A stretch of DNA of 55,693 nucleotides, from positions 1 through 55,693 of the forward strand of contig NZ_CACVCG010000051.1 in the NCBI RefSeq assembly GCF_902729435.1. The letters are read 5' to 3'. Origin of the DNA: Magnetospirillum sp. UT-4 (GTDB lineage: Bacteria > Pseudomonadota > Alphaproteobacteria > Rhodospirillales > Magnetospirillaceae). The position numbers and the translations under genes are program-made. This document shows positions 11,070 through 19,055 of this stretch, in pieces. The first letter of the stretch is position 1, and each line of letters opens with the position of its first letter. The notes under the pieces were generated by a model. The model worked only from the letters and a program-made list of their open reading frames with translations, was not told the DNA's origin and did not search any database.

Positions 11070-13238
11070 CTAGCGCTTGATGTTGACCAGTTCGCTCAGC
11101 ATCTCGTCGGCCGAGGTGATGATCTTGGCCGCCGCCGAATAGGCGCGCTGGGTGACGATCATGGTGGTGAACTCCTCGCCGATGTCGACGGTGGAGGATT
11201 CCAGCGAGCCGGCGGCGACTTCGCCGGCCCCCGCCTCGCCCGCTTCGCGCAACGTCGCCTCGCCCGAATAGTCGGTCGAGATGAACACGTTGCCGGTCAG
11301 GCTTTCCATGCCGTTGGCGTTGATGAAGGTGGCCACCGGGATCTGGAAGACCGGGCGGGTGACGCCGTTGTCGAACAAAGCGGTGACGACGCCGTCGGAC
11401 CCGATGGAGACGCCGGCGAAATTGCCGAACTGGGCGCCGTCCTGGCTGATGTAGGACAGCTGGTAGCTGCCCGACAGCTGGGTCAGGCCGTCGGCGATGT
11501 CGGTGTTGCCGAGGAACAGATCCATGCGCTCGTCGATGTCGGCGTTGACCTGGGTCATGTTCTGCGACCCGTTGGACCAGGTGACGGCGACCTTGGACAG
11601 GTTGAAGTCGTCGGGGGTGCCGTCGCCGTTGAAGGTGACGCCGTTGCCGGTCTGGGTGATGGCCGGGATGTCGAAGATGCCGGTCACCGTGTCCACCAGC
11701 TGGCTGCCGGTGGCCGACAGGCTGCGGGCCTGGTTCTGCAGGCAGTAGGTGCCGAGATTGGTGTCCGAGCAGTCGATCTGCATGGCCTCGGCGTTGACCC
11801 GCTGGGCGATCTCGACGGTGGAGCCGTTGGCCTTGACGGTGGGCAAGGTCTCGCCGGCGGTCAGGGCACCGGTGCCGCCCAGGGCGGCGATGTAATTGCG
11901 CGGATTGCGCATGGCGTTGGCCAGGGCGGTGGCGACGTCGGAGCCGTCCGAGGCCGAGCTGATGTCCACTTCCACGTCGCCGGTGATGACGCCGTCGGTG
12001 GAGAACTCGAACACGGTATCGACGCCGTTGATGGTCACCGTGATCTGGGACCCGTTCATGGCGGTGATGTCGCTGGTGGAGGCGGCGGTGAAGTCCAGGC
12101 GGCCCTGGGCGGCATAAACCGCGTCGGAGTCGTCATAGACCACCGCCACCGCCGAACCCTCGGGAGCGGGAATGCCGCGCTCGGCGAAGTACTTGGTGTT
12201 GCTGACGGTGACCACGCCGGCGGCGCTGCCGGTGACGTAGTAGGTGCCGTTGTTGGCGGTATCCTCGGCGCCCGAGATGGTGAACACCGTGCCCACCGGC
12301 AACGAGGCGGAATCGGCGGCGGTGGCGAAGGTGATGGTCCCGGCGGTGGCGCTGAAGGCGCAGCCGGTGGTGCCGCCGTTGGTCAGCACGGTGGTGCTGC
12401 CGCCGGCAAGGGCGCCCTCGATGGTGAAGTCGGCGGCGGTGTCGGCGGCATTGGCGGTCAGCGACGTATTGGTCACCCCGAACGAGTCGGCGCGGCTCTG
12501 CAGGTCCCAGACGTTGGAATTGGTCTTGGCCCAGGAATACTGCGTGTTGTGGGTGCCGCCCAGGGTGTCGTAGATCAGGACGTTGGTCTTGAACTCGTCG
12601 TTGATCTCGGCATCGGCCGGCAGGTTGGCGCCCAGGCGGATGTTGCGGGTCTTGGTGGCGGTGCCCGCCATCTCGTTCAGGTTCATCGCCTTGAGATGTT
12701 CGGGATTGATGATGTTGTCGTTGATGTACTGGGTCTGGCCCGAGGTCGGGTGCTTGTAGGCCTTCATGTAGGTGCGGCCGTCCGAGCCGGTGACTTCCAC
12801 CGCCTGCGGGGTGTTGTCGGTGGGCATCAGGGGCCAGCCCTGCATGTACCAGCCCGACACGTTCTGCAGATAGCCCTCGCGGTCGACCTTGAACGAGCCG
12901 GCGCGGGTATAGGCGAACATGGAATTGCCGTCGGTGTAGGGATCGGCAGTCTGGTTGACCACGAAGAACCCGGACCCCGACAGGGCGACGTCGGTGGACG
13001 AGCTCGAGGATTGCAGCAGGCCCTGCACGTCGATGCCGTGCCGCACCTTGGACTGCACGCCGCCCGGCGCGTACTGGGTGCCCGAGGTCTGCTTGGTCAC
13101 CAGGGTCTGGAAATTGACCTTGGTCCCCTTGTAGCCGACCGTGTTGACGTTGGTGATGTTGTCCGAGATCGCACCCATTGCGGACGACTGCGCCGCAAGG
13201 CCCGACACACCGGAGAACAAGGCGCCGTAAAGACTCAT
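11070..13238 (-). CDS. flgE: flagellar hook protein FlgE (extra-large form)
   Basis: Structural protein of the flagellar hook, 722 residues. The N-terminus MSLYGALFSGVSGLAAQSSAMGAI and DNITNVNTVGYKGTKVNFQ are the D0/D1 flagellar rod-hook signature. The C-terminus SSTVDIGEEFTTMIVTQRAY...ITSADEMLSELVNIKR is the partner D0 helix. E. coli FlgE is about 400 residues; here the extra sequence lies in the middle, surface-exposed D2-type region, which is rich in Thr, Ser, Gly and Asp. Three cysteines occur in that region, unusual for an exported axial protein. It is last in the minus-strand operon, 25 bp after flgD. Confidence 0.95.
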   Translation of the reverse strand: MSLYGALFSGVSGLAAQSSAMGAISDNITNVNTVGYKGTKVNFQTLVTKQTSGTQYAPGGVQSKVRHGIDVQGLLQSSSSSTDVALSGSGFFVVNQTADPYTDGNSMFAYTRAGSFKVDREGYLQNVSGWYMQGWPLMPTDNTPQAVEVTGSDGRTYMKAYKHPTSGQTQYINDNIINPEHLKAMNLNEMAGTATKTRNIRLGANLPADAEINDEFKTNVLIYDTLGGTHNTQYSWAKTNSNVWDLQSRADSFGVTNTSLTANAADTAADFTIEGALAGGSTTVLTNGGTTGCAFSATAGTITFATAADSASLPVGTVFTISGAEDTANNGTYYVTGSAAGVVTVSNTKYFAERGIPAPEGSAVAVVYDDSDAVYAAQGRLDFTAASTSDITAMNGSQITVTINGVDTVFEFSTDGVITGDVEVDISSASDGSDVATALANAMRNPRNYIAALGGTGALTAGETLPTVKANGSTVEIAQRVNAEAMQIDCSDTNLGTYCLQNQARSLSATGSQLVDTVTGIFDIPAITQTGNGVTFNGDGTPDDFNLSKVAVTWSNGSQNMTQVNADIDERMDLFLGNTDIADGLTQLSGSYQLSYISQDGAQFGNFAGVSIGSDGVVTALFDNGVTRPVFQIPVATFINANGMESLTGNVFISTDYSGEATLREAGEAGAGEVAAGSLESSTVDIGEEFTTMIVTQRAYSAAAKIITSADEMLSELVNIKR

Positions 13239-13263
13239 GGTATCCTCCTATTCTCTCCGGCCG

Positions 13264-13950
13264 TCAGTTGACGGATGCCGTATCGCGAACGGTCAGCACC
13301 TTGTCGATGCCGACCACCACACCGTTCATGCCCAGCAGGCTGCTGCTGGAATCCTTGCCCGACGCCACGTCGGTGACCTTGCCGTAGGCGGTCACGCCGG
13401 CGGCGACGGTCTTGCCGGTGCCGTCGATGGCGGAGATCGCCACCTTGTAGGCGCCGTCGTCCAACTGGTTGCCGTCGCTGTCCTTGCCGTCCCACGACAC
13501 TTCCTGGCGGTCGGTGGTGGCCTTCAGCGGCAGGGTGGCGACGATCTTGCCGCCCGAGTCCTGGATCACCGCGTTGGCCGAGGTGGCCTCGTCGGCGAGG
13601 GTGACGCTGAACGCCGCCTTGCCGTCCTGCAGCGGCACGCTCATGGTGTCGGCCTCGATGCTGTTGCCGATGTAGTTGATGAGCTGCGACTGGGTGTTGA
13701 TGCTCTGCGAGGCGATCAGCTTTTCCAGGTTGGCATTGGCGTTGATCTGCTGCTCGACCGAGGCGAACTGGACCAGCTGATTGGTGAACTCGGTGGAGTC
13801 CATGGGGCTCAGCGGGTCCTGGTTCTTCAGCTGCACCGTCAGCATGGTCAGGAAGGTGTCGAAGTTCTGGGCCAGCGACTTGGTGCCGGCGGCCGACTTC
13901 GAGGTGGTTGTGGCGTCTGCGGCGCCCAGGGCTTCGGTGGTGATGGACAT
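13264..13950 (-). CDS. flgD: flagellar hook assembly (hook-capping) protein FlgD
   Basis: Hook-cap scaffold, 228 residues, needed for FlgE polymerisation and absent from the finished flagellum. The conserved N-terminal part contains FDTFLTMLTVQLKNQDPLSPMDSTEF and the QLVQFASVEQQINANANLEKL helix. The C-terminal half is the FlgD Ig/Tudor-like region with VSWDGKDSDGNQLDDGAYKVAI. It lies 11 bp after fliK and 25 bp before flgE on the same strand. It has no signal peptide, as expected for a type III export substrate. Confidence 0.95.
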   Translation of the reverse strand: MSITTEALGAADATTTSKSAAGTKSLAQNFDTFLTMLTVQLKNQDPLSPMDSTEFTNQLVQFASVEQQINANANLEKLIASQSINTQSQLINYIGNSIEADTMSVPLQDGKAAFSVTLADEATSANAVIQDSGGKIVATLPLKATTDRQEVSWDGKDSDGNQLDDGAYKVAISAIDGTGKTVAAGVTAYGKVTDVASGKDSSSSLLGMNGVVVGIDKVLTVRDTASVN

Positions 13951-13961
13951 GGAAGCCTCCC

Positions 13962-15620
13962 CTAGACCTGGATATCGACGCCGGAGCGACGGCCGCCGGT
14001 GCGGGCCTGGGCCTGCGTCTGGGCGGTGAGGTCGGTCCCGGTGGCGGCGCCGGCGGCGGCCAGGCGCGAGCGCCGGGTGCGTCCCTGGCCCTGGCCGTCC
14101 TGGGCGTTCTGCTGCTGGTTGCCCTCGCGCAAGCTGAAGGACAGCGAGCCCGATTCGGTCTTGAAGCCGGCCTCGGACAGCGCCTTTTCCAGGCTGCGCG
14201 AGTCCTTCTGCAGCAGTGCCAGGGTGTCCTTGTTGTCGGCGGTGACGGTGCCGGTGACGCGGCCGTCCTGGGCAATGTCGAGCTTGACCTCGATGCTGCC
14301 CAGATCGGCCGGCTTCAGCTGCACCTTGATGACGTCGTGGCCGTTCTGCGCCTGCTTGGCGATCTGCACCTTGACCTGGTCCAGCACCGCCTGCTGCTCC
14401 TGCGCGGTCTGCGGCCGGTGCGGCGCCTGGGCGGCCTGGGCGGCGGCGGCCTTGCTGGCGGCCTGCGTGCCCGAGGCGCCGTTCAGGCCGGCCACCGCCT
14501 GGGTCTGGCCGGACTGGCCGGCATTGCTCTGGGCCGGCTGGCTGGCCTCCATCTGGGCCACCAGGGTGGCGGCGAAGGGGCGGGTCTCGACGGCGCGGTC
14601 CGGCGCGGCCTGGGCGGCCTCGGCGGCCTGGGCCTGGGTCTGGGCGCCGGCGGCCTGGTTCTGGTTGCCGGTGTTGCCGTTGCCGGGCGCCTGGCCGGGC
14701 AGCGGCACCTCGGTGGCGGCCACGTCCTGAGCCAGCAGGGCGGCGGCGGCGGTGTCGGTGGTGGCGGTCTGGGTCTCGGCCGGCTTGGCGACCTTGACCT
14801 GGACGCTGATCTGGGCGCCGGTGTCGGCCAGCTGCTCGGCCAGGTCGTCGGCCTGGGCCTGGGCCAGGTCGTCGGCCACCTCGGCCCGGCCGTGGGTGTC
14901 GGCCTTGGCGGCGGACTTGGCGGCGGCGGCGGTGTCGAAGGCGAGCAGCTGGTCATCGGCGGCGGCCTGCTCGGCATCGCCGGCCTGGTCGTCCTGGGCG
15001 GCGGCCTGGGCGGTCTGCTGCGCCGCCTTGGCGTTGGCCTGCTCGTCGGTGGCCTCGCCCTCGTCGGTCACCACCTCGACGGTGGCCACCAGCAGCTCCT
15101 CGACCTGCTCGGTCGGGGCCTGGATCACGGCGGCGTTGGCCTGGGCCATGGTGTCGTCGGAGGTCTTGGACTGGTCCTGCCCGGTGGTCTGCTGGCCGCT
15201 CTCGTCGGTGGCCTGCTGGGTGTCGGACTGGTCGGCGGCCTTGGGCGCCTCGTCGGCCGGAGCCTCGGCCTCGGCGGCCTGGGGCTTGGCGGTCTCCTCG
15301 GCCGGGGCGGGCTTCTCGGCCCGCTCGGTCTGCTTGGCCTCGGTGCGGCGGGGACCGCGGTCGTCGTGCTTGGGCTGCGGCCGCTCGGCCTTTTCCGGCG
15401 CCTTCGGCTCGCGCACCTTCTCGGCGGGGCGGTCGAACGCCTTCTGCAGCGCCTTCTCGGCCGACGGGGCGGCATCCATGCCGAAGCGCGCGGCGTTGCT
15501 GCCAAGCAGGGCCGCGAACTGGTCGGCGGCGCTGGCGGCGGCGACGGACGGCTTGGTCGCCGCGGTCACGCTGTTGGCCTGTTCGAGCGCTGCGCGCTTG
15601 ATGATGGATTGAACGGTCAT
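13962..15620 (-). CDS. fliK: flagellar hook-length control protein FliK
   Basis: Molecular ruler and export-specificity switch, 552 residues. The long middle (about 60-420) is low-complexity Ala/Gln/Glu/Asp/Thr-rich sequence, as expected for a ruler. The conserved C-terminal Flg_hook domain has VIKVQLKPADLGSIEVKLDI, DNKDTLALLQKDSRSLEKAL and SFSLREGNQQQ. The start at 15620 (MTVQSIIKRAALEQ) is preferred over an upstream ATG (15659) because the sigma-54 promoter at 15659-15675 would be inside the longer version. First gene of fliK-flgD-flgE. Confidence 0.92.
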   Translation of the reverse strand: MTVQSIIKRAALEQANSVTAATKPSVAAASAADQFAALLGSNAARFGMDAAPSAEKALQKAFDRPAEKVREPKAPEKAERPQPKHDDRGPRRTEAKQTERAEKPAPAEETAKPQAAEAEAPADEAPKAADQSDTQQATDESGQQTTGQDQSKTSDDTMAQANAAVIQAPTEQVEELLVATVEVVTDEGEATDEQANAKAAQQTAQAAAQDDQAGDAEQAAADDQLLAFDTAAAAKSAAKADTHGRAEVADDLAQAQADDLAEQLADTGAQISVQVKVAKPAETQTATTDTAAAALLAQDVAATEVPLPGQAPGNGNTGNQNQAAGAQTQAQAAEAAQAAPDRAVETRPFAATLVAQMEASQPAQSNAGQSGQTQAVAGLNGASGTQAASKAAAAQAAQAPHRPQTAQEQQAVLDQVKVQIAKQAQNGHDVIKVQLKPADLGSIEVKLDIAQDGRVTGTVTADNKDTLALLQKDSRSLEKALSEAGFKTESGSLSFSLREGNQQQNAQDGQGQGRTRRSRLAAAGAATGTDLTAQTQAQARTGGRRSGVDIQV

Positions 15621-15658
15621 GGTCCTGATCCCCGCAAGGAAGTTTGGCGTCCTCACCA

Positions 15659-15675
15659 CTGCAGGGGGCGTGCCA
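15659..15675 (-). promoter_or_regulatory. sigma-54 promoter of fliK-flgD-flgE
   Basis: On the minus strand the sequence TGGCACGCCCCCTGCAG matches the -24/-12 consensus with exact GG-N10-GC spacing, 38 bp before the fliK ATG. A short inverted repeat CGTTG-N5-CAACG (15697-15711) lies further upstream. RpoN control of middle/late flagellar genes is known in several alphaproteobacteria; here it is a sequence prediction. Confidence 0.75.
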
Positions 15676-15794
15676 GACTTGCGGCACGGAAAAAATCGTT
15701 GTTTTTCAACGCATATGTTTGTGGTTGCGGAATGGACGGCGCGGGCGGGCGGGAAATTCCTGCCGGGTGGGGGGAAAAGCCTGCCGGGAAAATT

Positions 15795-16061
15795 TCAATC
15801 CCAGTCCCGTTCCCGCTCGTCGTCCTTGGCCAGGCTCATCACGCCCACGCCCATGCCGATGCTGCCGAAGGTGACGAACAGGCCGAAGAAGAACAGCACC
15901 AGGACCAGCACCGGCTGGGCCGAGTCCAGCGCCAGGGTGCGCAGGTTGCCGAGATTGGTGTAGAGCACCGCCAGACCGAAGGTCAGGCCCGCGGCCAGCC
16001 CGTAGACCAGGTGCACCCCCAGGAACCTCAGCGCTTCCTTTTCCTTGTGGTTCAGCGGCAC
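15795..16061 (-). CDS. small two-helix inner membrane protein
   Basis: Predicted integral membrane protein of 88 residues with two hydrophobic helices (about 13-37 and 48-73) and a charged C-terminus AKDDERERDWD. There is no in-frame ATG before the first helix. The GTG at 16061 (VPLNHKEKEALRFLG) is chosen because a GGGAG-type site precedes it and hydrophobicity begins soon after; the upstream open frame is proline/arginine-rich and shadow-like. I do not recognise a named family. It lies between the GNAT-Nudix gene and the fliK promoter on the same strand. Confidence 0.7.
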   Translation of the reverse strand: MPLNHKEKEALRFLGVHLVYGLAAGLTFGLAVLYTNLGNLRTLALDSAQPVLVLVLFFFGLFVTFGSIGMGVGVMSLAKDDERERDWD

Positions 16062-16183
16062 CGCGGCGGTCTCCCTCTTCGCATCCCAGAGGCAGATGGG
16101 GATGGAGGCGGCAGTGCCGACAGGGGGGACCGACAGGGTATGTCGTTCGGTCCCGGGGTGACGGCAGGGCCGCTTGCCGCCGA

Positions 16184-17173
16184 TTATATCCACTGGCGCA
16201 GCAGGGGGACCAGCGGGATGTCGGCCGGCGGCATGGGCAGGGCGCCGAGATCGGCGGCGCGCACCCACTTCAACTCCTGGCCCTCGCGCGGGTGCGGATT
16301 GCCCTTCCACTGGCGGATGGCATAGAGCGGCATGAGCAGATGGAAGCCGTCATAGTCGTGCGAGGCGAAGGCCAGCGGCGCCAGGCAGCTTTCGCCCACG
16401 TCGATGCCCAGTTCCTCGGCCAGTTCGCGCACCAGCGCCGCCTCGGGGGTCTCGCCCGGACGGACCTTGCCGCCGGGGAACTCCCACAGCCCGGCCATGG
16501 TCTTGCCGCTGGGGCGGCTGGCCAGCAGCACGCGGCCGTCGGCGTCGATCAGCGCCGCCGCCGCCACCACCACCATCGGCCGGGTGGCGTGGCGGCGGTT
16601 CCACTCCTCGCGGGTCACCGCATAGCGGGGCGCATAGACGCTTTCGCCGCGCGCCGGCATGGCGACGGTGAGATGCCCGTCCAGCACCATGCCGGCCTTG
16701 GCCATGACGGCGCAGGAGGGCGCGTTGTCGGGATGGGCCGAGGCCCACACCCGCTCGACCTTCAGATCGGCGAACAGATGGCGCAGCAGCCGCAGCAGCG
16801 CCTCGGCGGCGATGCCCTGGCCCCAGTCGGCACGGCTGACCCAATAGCCCACCTCGGGCATGTCGCGATCGTCGAGGACGAAGCCGACCGCCCCCACCAG
16901 CATGCCGTCGATGGCGCGCTCCACCGCCAGCGCGGCACCGCGCCGGGTGCGGCGGCGTTCGGCGTCGAGGGCGAGGAAGGCGCGGGCGTCGTCCTCGCCA
17001 TAGGGATGCGGGATGCGCGGGGTGTGGCGCACCATCTCCCAGTCGTCGAGCACGGCGACCAGACGCGGAATGTCGCCGTCATGGAACGGCCGCAACCGCA
17101 GCCGCGCGGTCAGCAGCGGCCGCTGGTTCCAGACCGTCCCCACCGCCCAGCAGCCTTGGTCTTCGTCGGACAT
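16184..17173 (-). CDS. fusion of GNAT acetyltransferase and MutT-type Nudix hydrolase
   Basis: Two-domain protein of about 329 residues. Residues about 20-180 form a GNAT N-acetyltransferase of the RimJ/RimL type (RLRLRPFHDGDIPRLV; YWVSRADWGQGIAAEALLRL). From about 190 a MutT-like (deoxy)nucleoside triphosphate pyrophosphohydrolase follows, with a complete Nudix box GGKVRPGETPEAALVRELAE plus ELGI. The MutT part should cleanse 8-oxo-dGTP from the pool; the acetyl acceptor is unknown. The start is uncertain: ATG at 17173 (MSDEDQGC) or 17188, neither with a strong ribosome site. A decayed duplicate of this start lies at 17633-17709. Confidence 0.88.
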   Translation of the reverse strand: MSDEDQGCWAVGTVWNQRPLLTARLRLRPFHDGDIPRLVAVLDDWEMVRHTPRIPHPYGEDDARAFLALDAERRRTRRGAALAVERAIDGMLVGAVGFVLDDRDMPEVGYWVSRADWGQGIAAEALLRLLRHLFADLKVERVWASAHPDNAPSCAVMAKAGMVLDGHLTVAMPARGESVYAPRYAVTREEWNRRHATRPMVVVAAAALIDADGRVLLASRPSGKTMAGLWEFPGGKVRPGETPEAALVRELAEELGIDVGESCLAPLAFASHDYDGFHLLMPLYAIRQWKGNPHPREGQELKWVRAADLGALPMPPADIPLVPLLRQWI

Positions 17174-17187
17174 GGTTCTGTCGCCCA
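17111..17187 (-). repeat. direct repeat copy A (functional start of the GNAT-Nudix gene)
   Basis: This 77-bp stretch, covering the start codon and first 21 codons of the GNAT-Nudix gene, aligns without gaps to 17633-17709 at 58 of 77 positions. Both copies end at GCCCA. Confidence 0.8.
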
Positions 17188-17207
17188 TAGAGGATAAGAG
17201 TCGAAGA

Positions 17208-17573
17208 TCATAGCGCCACGCGGCGGTATTCCACACGAGGACGCCCGAAATTGAGCAAGAGGGCAACCGTCAGGCCGCTGGCGCGCAAGTAGTTCAGGCA
17301 TTGACTCATATGCGCATCCGTCAGCCGGTCGGCGCATTTCAGTTCGACGATCACCCGGTCTTCCACGACGAGATCCGCCACGTAAGAGGCGATCTGCTCC
17401 CCCTTGTAACTCACCGCATATGTCACTTCACGCCGAGCGGCGATGTCACGCAATGCCAGTTCGCGGTCCAAGGCTTTGGAACACACCTTCTCCAGGAACC
17501 CGTGCCCCAGGGTGTTCGCCACTTCGAAGGCGGCGTTCAGGATGGCTCCGGTCAGTGGATCGCGATCTTCCAT
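17208..17573 (-). CDS. GxxExxY family protein
   Basis: A 121-residue protein of the GxxExxY family (PF13366 as I recall it), which has a restriction-endonuclease-like core and no established function. The signature is GHGFLEKVC, so the terminal tyrosine of GxxExxY is cysteine here. The nuclease-like core is visible as YVADLVVEDRVIVELKCADR, with an Asp and a Glu-Leu-Lys (D-ExK pattern), followed by QCLNYLRASGLTVALLLNFGRPRVEYRRV. It has lower GC and less biased codons than its neighbours. It sits between argJ and the GNAT-Nudix gene, its stop about 35 bp from that start, and looks inserted. Confidence 0.9.
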   Translation of the reverse strand: MEDRDPLTGAILNAAFEVANTLGHGFLEKVCSKALDRELALRDIAARREVTYAVSYKGEQIASYVADLVVEDRVIVELKCADRLTDAHMSQCLNYLRASGLTVALLLNFGRPRVEYRRVAL

Positions 17574-17632
17574 GGTCCGTTATCGCATCGACAGCCTGTG
17601 GGCAAATACCTTCTTTCCTCTCCGCGCCCGAC

Positions 17633-17709
17633 CAGCAGTGGCCGTTCGTTCCAGACTATCCTCACCGCCCGGAAGCCGTGGTCCTCGTCAGGCGCATTTA
17701 AATCGCCCA
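17633..17709 (-). pseudogene. decayed duplicate of the start of the GNAT-Nudix gene
   Basis: Gapless 58/77 match to 17111-17187 on the same strand. Read in the matching frame it gives PDEDHGFRAVRIVWNERPLL against SDEDQGCWAVGTVWNQRPLL in the intact gene. The start codon has become GCG, and similarity ends after about codon 22. It lies just upstream of the GxxExxY gene and abuts the 30-bp inverted repeat. The simplest reading is the displaced or duplicated old start of the gene, left when the GxxExxY unit arrived. Confidence 0.75.
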
Positions 17710-17779
17710 CAGATGAACACAGATAAACACAGATGATATTTTCTTATTTATCTGTGTTTATCTGTGTTCATCTGTGGGC
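17705..17779. repeat. 30-bp perfect inverted repeat (long hairpin)
   Basis: Arms 17705-17734 and 17750-17779 are perfectly complementary over 30 bp around a 15-base AT-rich loop. Each arm is itself built from CACAGATGAA/CACAGATAAA/CACAGAT units, AT-rich against the local background. It lies 27 bp beyond the argJ stop codon and upstream of the GxxExxY gene, so it may act as an argJ transcript end, a repeat element, or both. I recall similar CACAGATRAA repeats near GxxExxY genes in other bacteria, but this was not checked. Confidence 0.93.
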
Positions 17780-17806
17780 AAATAACACGTCGCATCCGGG
17801 CGCTTC

Positions 17807-19036
17807 CTACGTCCGGTACGACCCGTTGATGTCGATATAGGCGTGGGTGAGGTCGCAGGTGTAGACGGTGGCCTTGCCGGTGCCGATGCCGACGTCCACC
17901 TCGATGACGATGTCCTTGCCCTTGAAGTGCGCGGCCACCGGCGCCTCGTCGTAGCCGGCGGCCATCTCGCCCTTGTCGGCCACCAGCACGCCGCCCATGC
18001 GGATGCAGAGCCTGTCGCGGTCGGCCCGCTCGCCGGCCTTGCCCACCGCCATCACCACCCGGCCCCAATTGGCGTCCTCGCCGGCGATGGCGGTCTTGAC
18101 CAGCGGCGAATTGGCGATGGCCATGCCGATGCGCCGGGCCGCCCGCTTGCCGGCGGCGCCGGTGACGTGGATGGTGACGAACTTCGAGGCGCCCTCGCCG
18201 TCCTTCACCACCTGCAGGGCCAGATCCAGCAGCAGGTCGAACAGCTTGGCCCGGAAATCGGCCAGCCGCCTGTCCTTGGCGTCGGTCACCGGGCTGTTGC
18301 CGGCCTTGCCGGTGGCGAACAGCATCAGCGTGTCCGAGGTCGAGGTGTCGCTGTCCACGGTGATGCAGTTGAACGAACGGTCGACGCCCTTGGACAGAAG
18401 GGCCTGCAGCACCTCGGCCGGCAGGTTGGCGTCGGTGAAGACGTAGGACAGCATGGTCGCCATGTCGGGGGCGATCATGCCGGCACCCTTGGCGATGCCG
18501 TTGATGGTCACCGTCACGCCGTCGATGGTGGCGGTGCGGGTCGCCCCCTTGGGATAGGTGTCGGTGGTCATGATGGCGCGCGCCGCCTCGGCCCAGGCCT
18601 CGGGCTTCAGCTTGGCCCGCACCTCGGCCAGGGCGGCGGTGATCTTCTCGTCGGGCAGGCGCACGCCGATGGTGCCGGTCGAGGCGATGTAGACCTCGGA
18701 CTCCTTGCAGCCGACCAGGGCGGCGGTGGAGTCCACCGTGCGCCGCACCGAGGCCACCCCCACCGAGCCGGTGAAGGCGTTGGCGTTGCCGGAATTGACC
18801 ACCAGGGCGCGGGCCCTGCCCTTGGCCACTGCGGCGCGGCACCACTCCACCGGCGCCGAGGCGGTGAGGGAGCGGGTGAACACACCGGCCGCGCTCGTCC
18901 CCGGGTCCATCTCGACCATCAAGAGGTCGGTGCGGCCGGCATAGCGCACGCCGCAGGCATGGCTGGCCAGGCGCACGCCGGCGATCACCGGCAGATCGGG
19001 AAAGGCGGTGGGGGCGAGGGGGGAGATGGCGGTCAT
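17807..19036 (-). CDS. argJ: bifunctional ornithine acetyltransferase / N-acetylglutamate synthase
   Basis: Arginine-biosynthesis enzyme of 409 residues that transfers acetyl from N-acetylornithine to glutamate. It is made as a precursor that self-cleaves before Thr194 in KGAGMIAPDMATML, creating the alpha and beta chains and the nucleophile. Other family blocks are ALVVNSGNANAFTG, VYIASTGTIGVRLP, FNCITVDSDTSTSDT and the terminal THAYIDINGSYRT. Whether it also uses acetyl-CoA cannot be read from sequence. It starts 19 bp after the parvulin gene on the same strand. Confidence 0.96.
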   Translation of the reverse strand: MTAISPLAPTAFPDLPVIAGVRLASHACGVRYAGRTDLLMVEMDPGTSAAGVFTRSLTASAPVEWCRAAVAKGRARALVVNSGNANAFTGSVGVASVRRTVDSTAALVGCKESEVYIASTGTIGVRLPDEKITAALAEVRAKLKPEAWAEAARAIMTTDTYPKGATRTATIDGVTVTINGIAKGAGMIAPDMATMLSYVFTDANLPAEVLQALLSKGVDRSFNCITVDSDTSTSDTLMLFATGKAGNSPVTDAKDRRLADFRAKLFDLLLDLALQVVKDGEGASKFVTIHVTGAAGKRAARRIGMAIANSPLVKTAIAGEDANWGRVVMAVGKAGERADRDRLCIRMGGVLVADKGEMAAGYDEAPVAAHFKGKDIVIEVDVGIGTGKATVYTCDLTHAYIDINGSYRT

Positions 19037-19055
19037 GGTCGTCCTGGTCCGGTGA

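Noticed and set aside
13962-15620. Low-complexity middle of fliK as possible misassembly or frameshift
   Set aside because: The frame is open throughout, both conserved ends are present, and a low-complexity middle is normal for FliK.
17705-17779. CACAGATRAA triplication read as a small CRISPR array or simple microsatellite
   Set aside because: There are no spacers between units, and the two arms are exact reverse complements, so it is an inverted repeat.
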